Positions 29,632 through 40,600 of a stretch of 64,000 nucleotides of DNA are shown piece by piece. The notes under the pieces are model-generated. The model saw only the letters and a list, made by a program, of their open reading frames with translations, was not told where the DNA came from and did not search any database. Source of the stretch: Bremia lactucae. Its lineage: Eukaryota > Oomycota > Peronosporomycetes > Peronosporales > Peronosporaceae. Every line of letters starts with the position of its first letter. Within the stretch, counting starts at the first letter, position 1. A program made the translations under genes and the position numbers. The stretch is from positions 4,988,181 through 5,052,180 of the forward strand of contig NC_090612.1 of NCBI RefSeq assembly GCF_004359215.1. The letters are read 5' to 3'.

Positions 29632-30700
29632 ATGGACATGTTAGATGATAGTGGGAAAAGGCAACACGTTTCCCCTGAAAGCTACTCCTTTCTAAGTGAC
29701 ATAAGAAGGAGTGCGGTCGAACGAATGAGTTCGACCGTAGGAAACGATGTCATCTTGGCCATGCTGTCCGGTTTGGACAGAGATGCCCTCCATTCAGCCA
29801 TCGCCAAGCTCATACAACATGAACGTGACGAGATGAAGGAGAAGGTAGCCTTGCTGAATCAGCAAGGCTCAACAGGCAGAACTGTTGAGGTTACAACAGC
29901 TACAGACCTCTGTACCTGGGATGACGCACGCGCGTCGTCCCGATACCTTAAAGATTGTCATCTCTAAGTATAGGGGAGTCGAGGAAGACTCCCTCTTGAG
30001 ATGGTTTGTCGAGTTGGACGATGCCATAAGGGCGCGTCACATCGTCGACGAGAAAATGCAAGTCGCATTTCCTTTGTCAAATTTGGCAGGTCGTGCCAAA
30101 CCTTGGGCACTAGGCTTTAAGTTACGCAACCCATATGTATTTGGTTCTCTAGAGGCTCTTAAAGCCCGGCTCAAACAGACGTTTAAACCGCCTAGGGCTG
30201 ATTTCAGAGCTCATTCAGAGCTTCTGAAACTCAAGCAAGGCATGCGTGATGTTCACGCATAAGCCCAGCACATACGACTCTTAGCGAGTTGTATTACAAA
30301 TAACCCAGTCCATCAACACACTAGGTGGGTCTTTACGGGACCATCCATAAGATCTTACATGAACACCGTAATCAACGTGTTCCGCTTGGAATTGGATACG
30401 CTTGAAGAAGCAATATCCGTTGCGGAACAGGAGGACTTTAGCTTGAGACAGGCTCAAGCTAGCTCGTCATCGTATCGTCCTCCAAGACGACACGAGTTAG
30501 GAGGTCCAGAACCCATGGAGCTATCTTACGTCGAAAGCGAGAGACCTCGCTATTCGAGCAATAAGCGATAGCAGAAATGCCATTGCTGCCAAAAATTAGG
30601 ACACTACGCTCATGAGTGTAGTGCCCACGCCCAGCTCCGAAAGATACTGAACGTAATTTTGGACCGTATGCAAAAAAGGGCAACGGTCGCGGGTCCGACA
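29632..30700 (+). pseudogene. Element B3 gag and knuckle, decayed
   Basis: Starts MDMLDDSG, 51 bases after the LTR. The capsid is split between 29632-29967 and 29885-30262 by a small deletion in the QQGSQQ coil (about 29868). A stop occurs at 30260 and another break near 30350. The stretch FRLELDTLEEAISVAEQEDF is readable at 30380-30440. The CCHC region near 30575-30625 is changed (CHCCQKLGHYAHEC), with a stop before it. Non-functional. Confidence 0.78.
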
Positions 30701-30849
30701 TTGTTGGGAAATCGCCACAGCGAGGCGGACCGCCAAAAAACGGTCGGGGTCAATAGGGGCGTAACGCCCTACTGACCCAGCAACCTCAAGAGAATTTGCA
30801 AATTGCTTGACTAAAGTTGCTCCAGACACACAAGCATTATGTGTTTCTG

Positions 30850-31329
30850 CACCTGGGATGAGGTATCCCTCATCACCTTGAAATTAAAAGTGACAAATGA
30901 TTTGTCACTTAGAGCCCTAGTGGACTGTGGGGCGTCGAATAACTTTATTCGTCGTTAGTCGCTAGAGGGTCGTAGGCTCAAATATGTTGAGCGCGACATC
31001 CCTCCAACGAGGATGACGGTGCGTCTAGCGACAGGCGCATCGATAACAGTAATGAAACGCGTAGTGAAATTTCACTACACGTTAAGAGATTTACAGTATG
31101 ATGATGATTTCATCGTACTGGATTTGGATGACAAATTTGATGTCATCCTAGGTTTACCTTGGCTCAGAAAATACGAGCCAAGGATCAGCTGGCAGCATCG
31201 ATCCGTAAAGATGCCTGCCACTTGTTCATCAGATGGCCATCTGATGAACGTCTTGGAGCGTCCACAAGCGTGTGGATGTACTACGAGTGAGTGCGATGGC
31301 CTCACTTGTGGTACGGTCGTTAGTACAAC
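30850..31329 (+). pseudogene. Element B3 aspartic protease, cut by the gap
   Basis: LRALVDCGASNNFIR is followed by a stop codon (CGTTAG at 30955-30960), then the frame from 31013 carries the MTVRLATGAS block and DVILGLPWLRKYEP. The last 330 bases match B1 exactly by eye. It ends at the N run. Confidence 0.75.
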
Positions 31330-31794
31330 NNNNNNNNNNNNNNNNNNNNNNNNNNNNNNNNNNNNNNNNNNNNNNNNNNNNNNNNNNNNNNNNNNNNNNN
31401 NNNNNNNNNNNNNNNNNNNNNNNNNNNNNNNNNNNNNNNNNNNNNNNNNNNNNNNNNNNNNNNNNNNNNNNNNNNNNNNNNNNNNNNNNNNNNNNNNNNN
31501 NNNNNNNNNNNNNNNNNNNNNNNNNNNNNNNNNNNNNNNNNNNNNNNNNNNNNNNNNNNNNNNNNNNNNNNNNNNNNNNNNNNNNNNNNNNNNNNNNNNN
31601 NNNNNNNNNNNNNNNNNNNNNNNNNNNNNNNNNNNNNNNNNNNNNNNNNNNNNNNNNNNNNNNNNNNNNNNNNNNNNNNNNNNNNNNNNNNNNNNNNNNN
31701 NNNNNNNNNNNNNNNNNNNNNNNNNNNNNNNNNNNNNNNNNNNNNNNNNNNNNNNNNNNNNNNNNNNNNNNNNNNNNNNNNNNNNNNNNNNNNN
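31330..31794. other. Assembly gap (465 N)
   Basis: Run of N inside element B3. By comparison with B2 the missing piece should be the protease-RT linker, about 450-500 bases. Any frame drawn through it is meaningless. Confidence 0.98.
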
Positions 31795-32875
31795 TTAATT
31801 TCCAACCCTAGAACCCAAGCGGTTCTTGAGAGATCTGCATAGTGGTAGAGTCAAGTAGATCTGCGTACTCGTCACAGAGGATGAACACGTAACCGATATT
31901 CGGTCAGCGGTAATTTGTGCAGAGAACGAACGGGTTCTCAGCAGCTCATCGATGGACGAAAGTGTCCTCGATGTGAAGACTCGGGTTGAGAGATATACTA
32001 CTCAATCCTGGGAGTCACTTAAGACAAATCCTTTATACAAGGATTTGATTGAATTTAGGGATGTATTTCCTGAAGCACTTCCATGCGAGTTGCCTAAGGA
32101 TAAAGGCACTCGACATGAGATCGAGCTCAAACTGGGCTCGAAGTCCTGTGTCTTGAAGCAGTGGCCACTGCCTCGTGAACAGTACTTGCAGTCGATAAAT
32201 TATTTATCGACCGATCCAAAGCGCGTCATGTAAGGGAGTTAACCTTCTGTGTGCGAAAGGCCACAGGAGGGTGGCGGATAGTGCACGCACTCAATAAACT
32301 GAGCACGCACTCAATAACTGAATGCTGCAACGGTACCGGCTCAAACGCCGATACCTAGAAAAGACGTAATCATAGATGATATGTCTAAGAGTACCATCTT
32401 TTCGTCTATGGATCTGATATATGGATTTTATCATATCCTTATGCGCGAACGGGACATCCCGTACACAGCAGTAAGCACTTCCAGTGGAATGCTCTGGGAA
32501 TGGCTACTAATACCACAGGGGCTTAGTAACGCCCCTGCAACATTCAGCAGATGCGTAACGAATCTGTTACGAATACATCATCCATAGCCGGGCTATGGAC
32601 GGAAAGACGGAAGTGGAAGCTCATAAAACTAACGTTTGTCAGGTTCTTACACTTATGCGAAAGCAAAGTTGAACGCAAATCTCAAGAAGTGTATATTCGC
32701 TGCAAGCGAAATACCACTTTTTGGTTGCATCTTCGGTCAACATGACGTGCACCCTGATCCCGAAAAGATGAAGGCAACTACCGGCTGGCCAGTTCCAGTC
32801 CATGTCAAGGGACTTAGAAAGTTCCTTGGGCTAGCGGCGTACTTGCACAAGTACTCACGCAACAAGCCGAGATGA
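31795..32875 (+). pseudogene. Element B3 reverse transcriptase lacking the YxDD block
   Basis: Same segments as in B2, nearly base for base: FRDVFPEALPCELP, LIYGFYHILMRERDIPYTAV, GMLWEWLLIPQGLSNAPATF and GLRKFLGLAAYLHKYSRN. The TTACGAATACATCATCCATAG junction that replaces the catalytic block (32568-32588) is identical to B2. An extra one-base loss in AAAGCAAAG near 32662 breaks the next frame. Confidence 0.8.
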
Positions 32876-32929
32876 CAATTTATCTCTCTCGTCTCTAGAA
32901 AAAAAAAAACGAGAAATATTTATGGAACG

Positions 32930-33270
32930 CTGATTGTCTGCGTTCGTTTGAAGGTATCAAGCAAAGCTTGATGCAATCGCCCATCTTGGCGATTGCAGAT
33001 CCAGACAGACCAGTCCATGTGGTCTGTGACGCCAGCGATTTCGCAATCGGCCGAGCGTTAATGCAATACGATACAAACAGCGCGGAGCGCGACGTCTGTT
33101 ACCAATCGCGTCAGCTGCAACCAGCTGAACTCAATTACCCAGTGCATGACAAGGAACTCCTTGCCATGAAATATGTACTGGCTAAGTTTAGGGTTTATCA
33201 CCTCGGAGATAGACCGTTCATCGTATATACGGGCCATGCGCCTTACGCACGGCCGTAAATAGCCCACACC
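32930..33270 (+). pseudogene. Element B3 RNase H
   Basis: The 96-residue frame from 32968 is the same protein as in B2, including the altered end TGHAPYARP and stop. CDASD and KELLA catalytic blocks are present. Confidence 0.8.
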
Positions 33271-33323
33271 TCTCGCAAATAATGGCGAGGTGATTATCCT
33301 TCTTCGCGGAGTATAATATTTCC

Positions 33324-34900
33324 GTGGAACATAAACCAGGACGACTTAATGTCGTCGCTGATGCATTATCACGCCAATCCGATTTCGAGACGGCTGCGCA
33401 TTCCATCAGTGGAAATAATCCCACTTTTGCAACACTCACTTCAAGTGTTCTGTCATCGACCTTGTTTGATGACATAAAGAAAACCTACGCAGAAGATAAA
33501 GACCTTCTGCGTTTAATGGATCATCTAATGAATCCATCCGATAAATCGTTTAAGATTTACCGGTTTTTTATCGATCATCATCCGATCGACACCTAACACG
33601 CAACGGCTTATTGTATTACACTGCCGTTGCCGGCGACACTCCACGTGTCGTCGTCCCAACTCACAATGATTTGCGCTTGCGCATCATGTATGAGTGTCAC
33701 GATGCACTAACAAGTGGACATCGTGGACGTGAGAAATCTTATCTCACAGTAAGTCGCGACTTTTACTGGCCCCGCCAGTATCAGTTCGTGCGCAAGTACA
33801 TTCGTGCTTGCGAGGTATGTCAACGGGTGAAGCCTAGCCCTTCATCCCGTGCACCTCTCCAACCTCTACCACTTCTGGCAGAATGTTGGCAGTCCGTATC
33901 GATGGACTTCGTCTTCAGATATCCCGAAGACGATCACAAAAACAATGGAATCATTGTTTTTGTAGACAGATTCAGCAAGATGGTACATCTTGTTGCAGTA
34001 CCAGAGTCAATCACGGGTCCGGGATATGCCCGTGTCTTATCAATACAGTATTCAAACTCCATGGTTTTACCCCGTGAATTGGTCTTACATAGAAAAGAGA
34101 CCCACGGTTCACGGCGGAGGTTTGGCAATCCGTGACCCGATCTCTCGGAACACGGCTGCTATGTCAACTTCTGATCGTCCAGAGACATATGGTCAGACGG
34201 AACGCGAAAATCGGGTCCTTGAAGAGATACTTCGAGGTTACGTCCAATCGTATCCAAATTGGAGCGAGTTTTACCGATAGTCGAATTAACCATCAATAAT
34301 TCGGTGCATGCGTCTACAACGCATACACCGTTCTTCGTGAATGGCTTTTACGCCATCCACGCATGCCCACCCAATTAGAGGGATCCTATAGTTTAAAGGG
34401 GGTGGGCTCGCACGAGCAAAACCAACCCTAGCTCATGCTCATCACGCTTCGAAATTACCAACGACGCGAATGATGTCGATTTCGAAGCAATTGACGTCAA
34501 AGACGAGAAAGATCTCATGGCAGTGCGCAGAAAGCGCACTGAAAAGGTAAAAACAAATGAGTCAGCAAATGAATTTCTGCTGGCTCGAGAACCAGTAGTC
34601 CGTTCGTACAGGATTCCATTGCTAACGCAGTGGACCGTCAGAAACGGAGCGCAGACAAACATGGAAGAGCAAACGTTCTTTCATTTAAAATCAATGACCT
34701 CGTACTACTCTCTACATTAAACTTACCTAAGCGTGTAGTCACTAATGTGGGTAGCAGGAAACTACTACCCGAGTTCATTGGGCCTTTCCGTGTACTACAT
34801 CGCAGAGGCAATGCGTACACAATAGAATTTCCACGTAGGATGCGTTCGCATCCTTCGTTTTTCGTTGGTCGGTTCCGTCTGCACCATCAGTACGCGGTTT
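33324..34900 (+). pseudogene. Element B3 integrase
   Basis: The HHCC module and start of the DDE core are better preserved than in B2: CEVCQRVKPSPSSRAPLQ and MDFVFRYPEDDHKNNGIIVF, DRFSKMVHLVAVPES (33770-34010). The core then breaks near 34050. The C-terminal GPF domain (FIGPFRVLHRRGN, HPSFFVGRFRLHH) is at 34680-34900 in a long frame that runs to 35607. The first catalytic aspartate (MDFVF) and DRFSK are visible; the later acidic residues are not in one frame. Confidence 0.8.
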
Positions 34901-35278
34901 CTTCCGAGGACGGATCTGATCGCCCTTTTCAAGAATCCCTAAAAGATTCTTGTGGTCACGAACCAGATTCTCATGTTGAATCTGGAGATTCTCACGTCGG
35001 GTCCGAAGATCCTCGAAATCGCGATGAGCGGACGACAGCTCATCACGAAGAGCGTGATTCTTCCGTTCGTACTCAAACATGGAGTACGCTCTCGTCGAAC
35101 GGTCTTCCAACCGTTCGATATTGTGAGCCTGCACCGTCTTCTCCAGCGAGCGACGCTTACCGCGCTCGTGATCAAGTCTCTCCTCCAGTTCATGGAGGAA
35201 GTGATCGAGTTTGTCGATCTATGACTCTAGATCCGACACATGGGTCGGATCTAATTTTCCCTCGTCCGCCACAACCAT
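34880..35278 (-). pseudogene. aORF1 copy of element B3 (antisense coiled coil, one stop)
   Basis: From the ATG at 35278 the minus strand reads MVVADEGKLDPTHVSDLES, a stop, then IDKLDHFLHELEERLDHERG and onward through FEDLRTRRENLQIQHENLV to RPRKKPRTDGADGTDQRKT. Except for the one TAG it is collinear with the B2 frame and its differences are mostly conservative, as expected if this strand has been translated. Confidence 0.5.
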
Positions 35279-35500
35279 TGGTGGATTCCCACGGTGGTAA
35301 ACGGTTTCTTGTGGAACGTACTCAACACCGCCGTGATGTGAAGGGGCAGCGAACGAGTTATTTGTTCGCTGGCGCAGTTATCCACCTTCACAGGACAGCT
35401 GGGAGCCTCGTTCCCAGCTGGTTGTTGACGTTGAGGGCCTCGTCCGTCAGTATGACGAGACCCATCCGATGGATCAGAAGGTCTATCGGAAAACACGCGC
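35260..35500 (+). pseudogene. Element B3 chromodomain with the same frameshift as B2
   Basis: FLVERTQHRRDVKGQRTSYL is in frame with integrase, then the reading shifts at LFAGAV, and WRSYPPSQDSWEP-like core lies in the next frame. The lesion is the same as in B2. Confidence 0.7.
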
Positions 35501-35580
35501 CCCTGGCGCTTGTAAATCGATTGCAAAACGTTAATCGCATCGCGCATCTCGATAGAGATGCGAGCTCATCCCCAGGATCG

Positions 35581-36137
35581 AGCTTAACTGGTAGATATAA
35601 TCTTTAAGTGGCCGGCGGCCGTTTCACAATGATACCGAATTTATTTCTTAAATAATATTGTCATTATCACATATGGATATACTGGGTAAAATACCCTTTT
35701 AGTTTAATTCAAAATTTGCTAATTACCAAAATCTCGGGTAACACATGTGGCAGCAGCCAATCATTTATCCGTAAGAGGTGTGCACAATTCGATTTCGCGT
35801 CCGGTCATATCACAAAAAGAAGCATGGTAATTTCCAAAAGACATAATTCTACCAACGAATAAAAAAAAATTTAACTGGTTCATTGAAGGTAAAAAAGTAA
35901 TTCTGTGAAATAGGAATTGAAGCAACTAGAAACGGACTTTCTATCGCAGCGTTTGTGATAATAAATGTGGCACATGTTTTTCAGGTCACACTTCCGTGTC
36001 GCAGAAAACACCTAGTCTCGATAATTCTTGACACAGATAAACCTAACCCTCGAAGGAATTGGAAGTACAAAGCAGAATTTGATTTTTCTCTTTCGCCTAT
36101 CCCCCCATCCTAGTTCTAATTTCGTGGCATTTCAGTC
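35581..36137. other. Upstream region of the candidate effector gene
   Basis: Begins at the breakpoint of B3, with a GC-rich palindromic GGCCGGCGGCCG near 35611, then becomes AT rich. No gene recognised. It includes the promoter of the secreted protein gene; CATTTCAGTC just before the start codon is pyrimidine-flanked as oomycete initiators often are, but I cannot confirm a start site. Confidence 0.4.
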
Positions 36138-36515
36138 ATGTTGCTGCTTCGAGTGATGCTGATGGTTGCTTTTGCGGCCGTCGTAGTAACGACTAGTTGT
36201 GGACTTGATGCAACGCTGGAAGGGAAACCTTCTGAGCCGCAAGGAGCAACCACTTATGCTAATGTCCAACGACTAAGAGGGCGCTTTCTGTTGGATCGAG
36301 ATGATGACAAGTTGACACGAGCGCTTATCGATATAAATCATTCAGATACAAAGAAAAAGTTGGAGAAGCAGCATCAAGAATCAAGCTCCCGAACATTAAT
36401 GATCGATAATTCAGCGGAGACTATTCCTTCCGCCACTCTACGACCGGAGCCTCTCACCAGTGAAAGTGATGATGAGTACTTTTTAGTCACGCTTCTTAGA
36501 CACATGCTAGGATAA
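36138..36515 (+). CDS. Candidate secreted RxLR-like (QxLR) effector
   Basis: A complete 125-residue single-exon protein. Residues 1-23 or so form a signal peptide with a clear hydrophobic core (VMLMVAFAAVVV). QRLR lies at residues 44-47, the position where oomycete effectors carry RxLR, and acidic residues DRDDDK follow closely; a typical EER is absent. The C-terminal part is polar and charged and ends FLVTLLRHMLG; no cysteine occurs after the signal peptide. QxLR variants are established in downy mildews, where such proteins are secreted and may enter host cells. No similarity to a named effector is claimed. It stands between a gypsy block and housekeeping genes. Confidence 0.72.
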   Translation: MLLLRVMLMVAFAAVVVTTSCGLDATLEGKPSEPQGATTYANVQRLRGRFLLDRDDDKLTRALIDINHSDTKKKLEKQHQESSSRTLMIDNSAETIPSATLRPEPLTSESDDEYFLVTLLRHMLG

Positions 36516-36725
36516 AAGCTCGTTGATGCTCTTCAAAAGCACGCGTGAGCTCCGCAGTAGCTGTTGTGGCAGGAGCTGTATTTTAGCTAAAACATGGTCT
36601 GTTTATTTTACGGTTTTATGAAATTAAAATGTGACTCAAAAATCTAAAAACATGGCAATCTGCAAAAGCTCCAATGTCTTCCGTGTGCAGGCATGGCCTA
36701 GAACCACGAGCTCAGTATCCTTCGT

Positions 36726-37342
36726 CTAGTATACATCAGGCGGCTGGTATTGGTGGCCAAAACCCGCATTTGTACTAGTCTGTAGGTGGACTCGAAGCGT
36801 AAAATTGGCTTGCTCAAGCCGTCTCATGTGCTCGGCAGCTTGTGTGGCCAGTTCTTTTAGAGCATTGTTCTCGCTCAGAACTTCTTCTTTTTGTTGATTC
36901 TGAATCGCAACAGCGCGTTTGAGCACCTTATTCTCGCTTTGAAGCCGGACTATGTCGTTAGCCTGATAGGCCACGCGCTCTTGTGAATGTTCTAGCTCCT
37001 GGCCGAGCCGCTGAAACTCAGCATCCCTTTTCATAATAAACTGCTCATATTCGGCCTTTATCCGAGCAATCTCGGACTGTTTTGCCTGCTCAAAATATTC
37101 AACGTGGCGTTGGCTATACTTCGCTGTGTCCGCATCCACAGCGATCTCGTCCTGGGGGCTTTCGCCGACACCACGGCGCTGGCGCTTCCTCAAGAGGTCG
37201 AAGGAGTCGGCATGACGTGAGCGCTTCTTGAGACCTTCTGGGTATACTACTTATAAAGACACAGACAAGAACTGGTAAGGGAAACCATTACGCACAACGA
37301 AATCGAGGGCTAAGCACCTGGGGAAGCGGCGATCGACGCCAT
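36726..37342 (-). CDS. Two-exon nuclear-type coiled-coil protein
   Basis: Exon 1 is 37342-37318 (ATG, encoding MASIAASP), intron 37317-37238 (80 bases, GTGCTT...CCCAG, phase 1) and exon 2 is 37237-36726, giving 178 residues. Exon 2 alone has no ATG near its start, and its frame is closed by a TAA inside the proposed intron, which supports splicing. The N-terminus is basic (GLKKRSRHADSF, LRKRQRRG), like a nuclear signal. Residues about 50-160 are one continuous coiled coil (YEQFIMKRDAEFQRL, IVRLQSENKVLKRAV, LSENNALKELATQAAEHMRRL). It may dimerise, but it is not a recognisable bZIP. Function unknown. Confidence 0.72.
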
Positions 37343-37682
37343 CGGGAGAAAGTATTGTACGGGGAGGTTTTACTATGGGCGACTGACGCTTTAGAGAGCA
37401 CAATTTGCCAGATATTTACGGCACGAGTGAATGGTAGTACCTAATTATTTAGAATTTGTCGATGTCGCAATCTAAAGTATTTAGTCTTTTATCAATGGTC
37501 TCACAAATTTTGTCCCTTCGTTGTTATTATAATGAAATAGGACTGGGTACAAAATAAGGTTATGCTTCTAACTTTCTATTACAAGCGAAACAAGAAAGCT
37601 GACATAATTTTTTATTTATTTGGAAACCTTTCACCTAGGACAAAAGCAAGAGCAAATCTAATATTTGAAATTTAAACGACAG
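37343..37682. other. Intergenic interval
   Basis: Promoter side of the coiled-coil gene and 3' side of the phosphotransferase gene. Nothing further seen. Confidence 0.4.
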
Positions 37683-40600
37683 TTACAGTTTTTCTGAAGT
37701 TACTTCGCGGCGACAATGAGTTTTTAGGTTCGAGATCTGTGGCTGTGGCTCAGAATTTGATTCAATACTTGACTGCGATGCTCGCAAAATCGTCTGGACT
37801 CGAAAAATCTCACGAAGTTCCTTTCGAAAGACCGCCATTAACACTAGCAAAACCCCGCCAAGCATTCCTAATGCAATCTGAAGACGTTGATTTGCAGCAT
37901 CGTAGTCGTCACGATGCGCATAGCGATTCTTTAAATGGTACGGCAATTCAAATTGCGACCGTTTAGGCCAAATTGACAAGAACAGTTCGTGCAGAATTTG
38001 ACTCACGCGTGTCGTCGGAAACTTCATGTCGTCATTAATGCACACAAACTTCGTACGACGCGCACGTGTGCCCATCATTTGCTTCCACGCAAAATTAAAG
38101 TCATCACTCAGCATGTGAAATGTCACTTCGGTCTCCGGCATGAGTTCGACCATCTTCTCGTATCGAACATTTTGAATCAGAGCGTCCCGAATGGACGGAC
38201 ATTGCTCGAGATTCGCTAACGTGATGAAAGGCATCAAGGTTTCATGCAGTCTTACGATTCCCTCGGCCGTTGTGACTTCACGGACCTTTTCGCGCTTTTT
38301 TGGTTGAATACACTCGCGCACGGACGTGACAAAGTCTTCCGGCGGGGCATCCCCGCGGGCAAGACTTGCAGCTGTCAAGACTTCATTCTCGTCTAAAATC
38401 CCATTGCGATTCGCGTCCAAATAGTCGTGCCAAATATCTTCCAACGTATGCGGATGAATCTTTGCACGGTTTATCAGATAATGAAAGTACGAAAAGCTAA
38501 ATTGCATGTCTTCGGGGTGGCGAAAACGATGTGATGATGTCGCGTCAATCTCGTGAGTCCAATGGTCTTTAATTTCACGAATAATGGACTTTTGCAGCAA
38601 AAACGGCATGTGCGACGGCACGCGTCGTCGATCGTACGTGGTGGGTTTTCCAAATGCACGATTGTAGAGCTTGTTGACATAGCGTAGCGAATCACCAAAT
38701 GTATCTGTGGACAGGTGGGCTTGGGCATCACTCAGCGTCACTGAGGGTGATTTCAACGTCGTTGGAGACACGGGATCACACACGTCTGCGTATTCGACGC
38801 TTTCCGTTGCAGGCACGACAAATCCGAGACCAAGTGCCATCTGAATGCTCGTCAAAACATGTGAAAAGCTTTCTAGATAATGAAAATTGCTGGATGCTTT
38901 CTTTTCATTCCGTTTCATTCGCTGCTTTTGAGCTTCGCATGCAAGGCGACGACCTTCTTCTTCGTTTTCCTTTTGCAAATCGACCTCAGGTTTTTCTTCC
39001 TGTTTTGGACGCGAGATTGGCAATTCAGTTGATAAACACGTTTGGGATGCAAGGCCAAGAAACCGTTCAGTCGTGTCAATGCAATGGTCGAGAAGCTCTA
39101 GCAAAGCTGGATTGTTGCCTGTATACGGTGTATAAACCACCTGTGGCTTCGGAGGGTGCTCAATAGCCCACAGCGTTGGCTTGTGCACTACCTCCACTGT
39201 TTGAGAGTGATAGTGACTCATGGCAAGAGCAAAGCAGTAGCGGTGACGCCACGGATCCGCACGTTTTGAATCATAAAAGCAAATATGGCCATCAGTCACT
39301 TGCGGGCTTCTTTTCCACTCGTCAAACAGTTGGTCAACTGTAGCGCTCTTGTCGGTACCAGCACTGGCTCCAGGCGCACTTGAAGGTGCTTCCTTGGGTG
39401 TGTCGGGTGAAATTTCTTCACTTTTGTCATTATCAACCAAGCCAGCAGCCGATAGCACATCGAAAGCGTGGTTTGTTATGATACGCACAGTTACTATGAT
39501 ACCACGGTCATGCTCAGCAAGGCGGCATTTAGGGATACTGTCGTCGTGCTTGACATCCTGTGTCTTCTTTGGCTTGGCTTCCGTGATAGAAGGATTTATT
39601 TCTTGAACCCCGTCTTCAGATGCCGAAAGATAAACCTTACTTTTATCAAAAGCAGCATTCTTTTGAGTCTCTGGAGCACTCACGTCAGTAATTGACGGCA
39701 TCGTTGCTTCATTTAAAAATTCCTTTGGAGCTATAAATCGACATTCGCTAGTAACACTCCAGTCGATGTCTTCATCACCATGAAGACGTAAATCCAACGC
39801 CCACGCCAGGTCGAAAACATCACCTTCTTTCAGCTCCTTGCCCGTGACATTAAGCGGCAAGAAAACCTCAACTAACGGCATGTTCGAAGATAATTTACTC
39901 GACACGCCTTCCTTTTGACCATGATTAAATGGCTCGTCATTCTTCTTCAAGAAATTCATATCTGTATCAAAACCACGAGTGGGTAATACACTATGAAAAG
40001 TCGCTTGTCGAAATCCAAACGGAAGACGAACGTGATGAGGTCGGACACTAATATTTTGGAATGTAAAGGCACCACCACTCAGCTCTTTCGTGCTATTCGT
40101 AATCTCTTCGATCGGCTTGTTGCCCCGCACAATAGAAAAGTCCAATTGCACTGGACTCCCGTCCGCCTTTTCACCACGAACAGTCATTTCAGCACTATTT
40201 GTCAAAGGATTTCCATCGCTATTGCGACCAAATACAAGCACCAACACCATCTCCATTTCATACACAACAGCAAATCGAATCAACTCACTATTATCATGAG
40301 CTGCATTCGTAATACTACTATTAACACCAAACGCAGTCGTGAGATTCAAGTAAGTCGCATTCACATCTAACGGCACGTGCACCAGCGTGTGATTCCTTTC
40401 AATGTCTGCCGACCACAAGTTCTTAATTAAAGAAGACATTCTTTTCTCCTTTTCTTTATCGTCGTTATCGTCTTCATCGTCTTCGTCGTATTGATAAAGG
40501 TCGTCCAATTGAGGTACTTGACACTCGCCTCCATCAAATGCACACGAGCTGACATTACACACACGATCGCACACTCCGTTGCCTAGCCACGAATAGTAAC

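Larger units (their letters stand above)
29138..35580 (+). mobile_element. Family B gypsy element B3, 3' truncated, with an assembly gap
   Basis: 5' LTR, gag, knuckle, protease, gap, RT, RNase H, integrase and chromodomain follow in order on the plus strand. The match to B2 stops at about 35575, equal to about 16195 of B2, so aORF2 and the 3' LTR are missing. From the gap to 33270 it is nearly identical to B2, while gag and protease look closer to B1. It carries the same RT deletion and chromodomain shift as B2. Confidence 0.85.

Noticed and set aside
31272..31811. Long open frames across the N run on both strands
   Set aside because: They consist of unknown bases translated as X and carry no information.
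35608..35622. GC-rich palindrome resembling a cloning-site sequence at the B3 breakpoint
   Set aside because: It is not a complete rare-cutter site and no vector sequence adjoins it.
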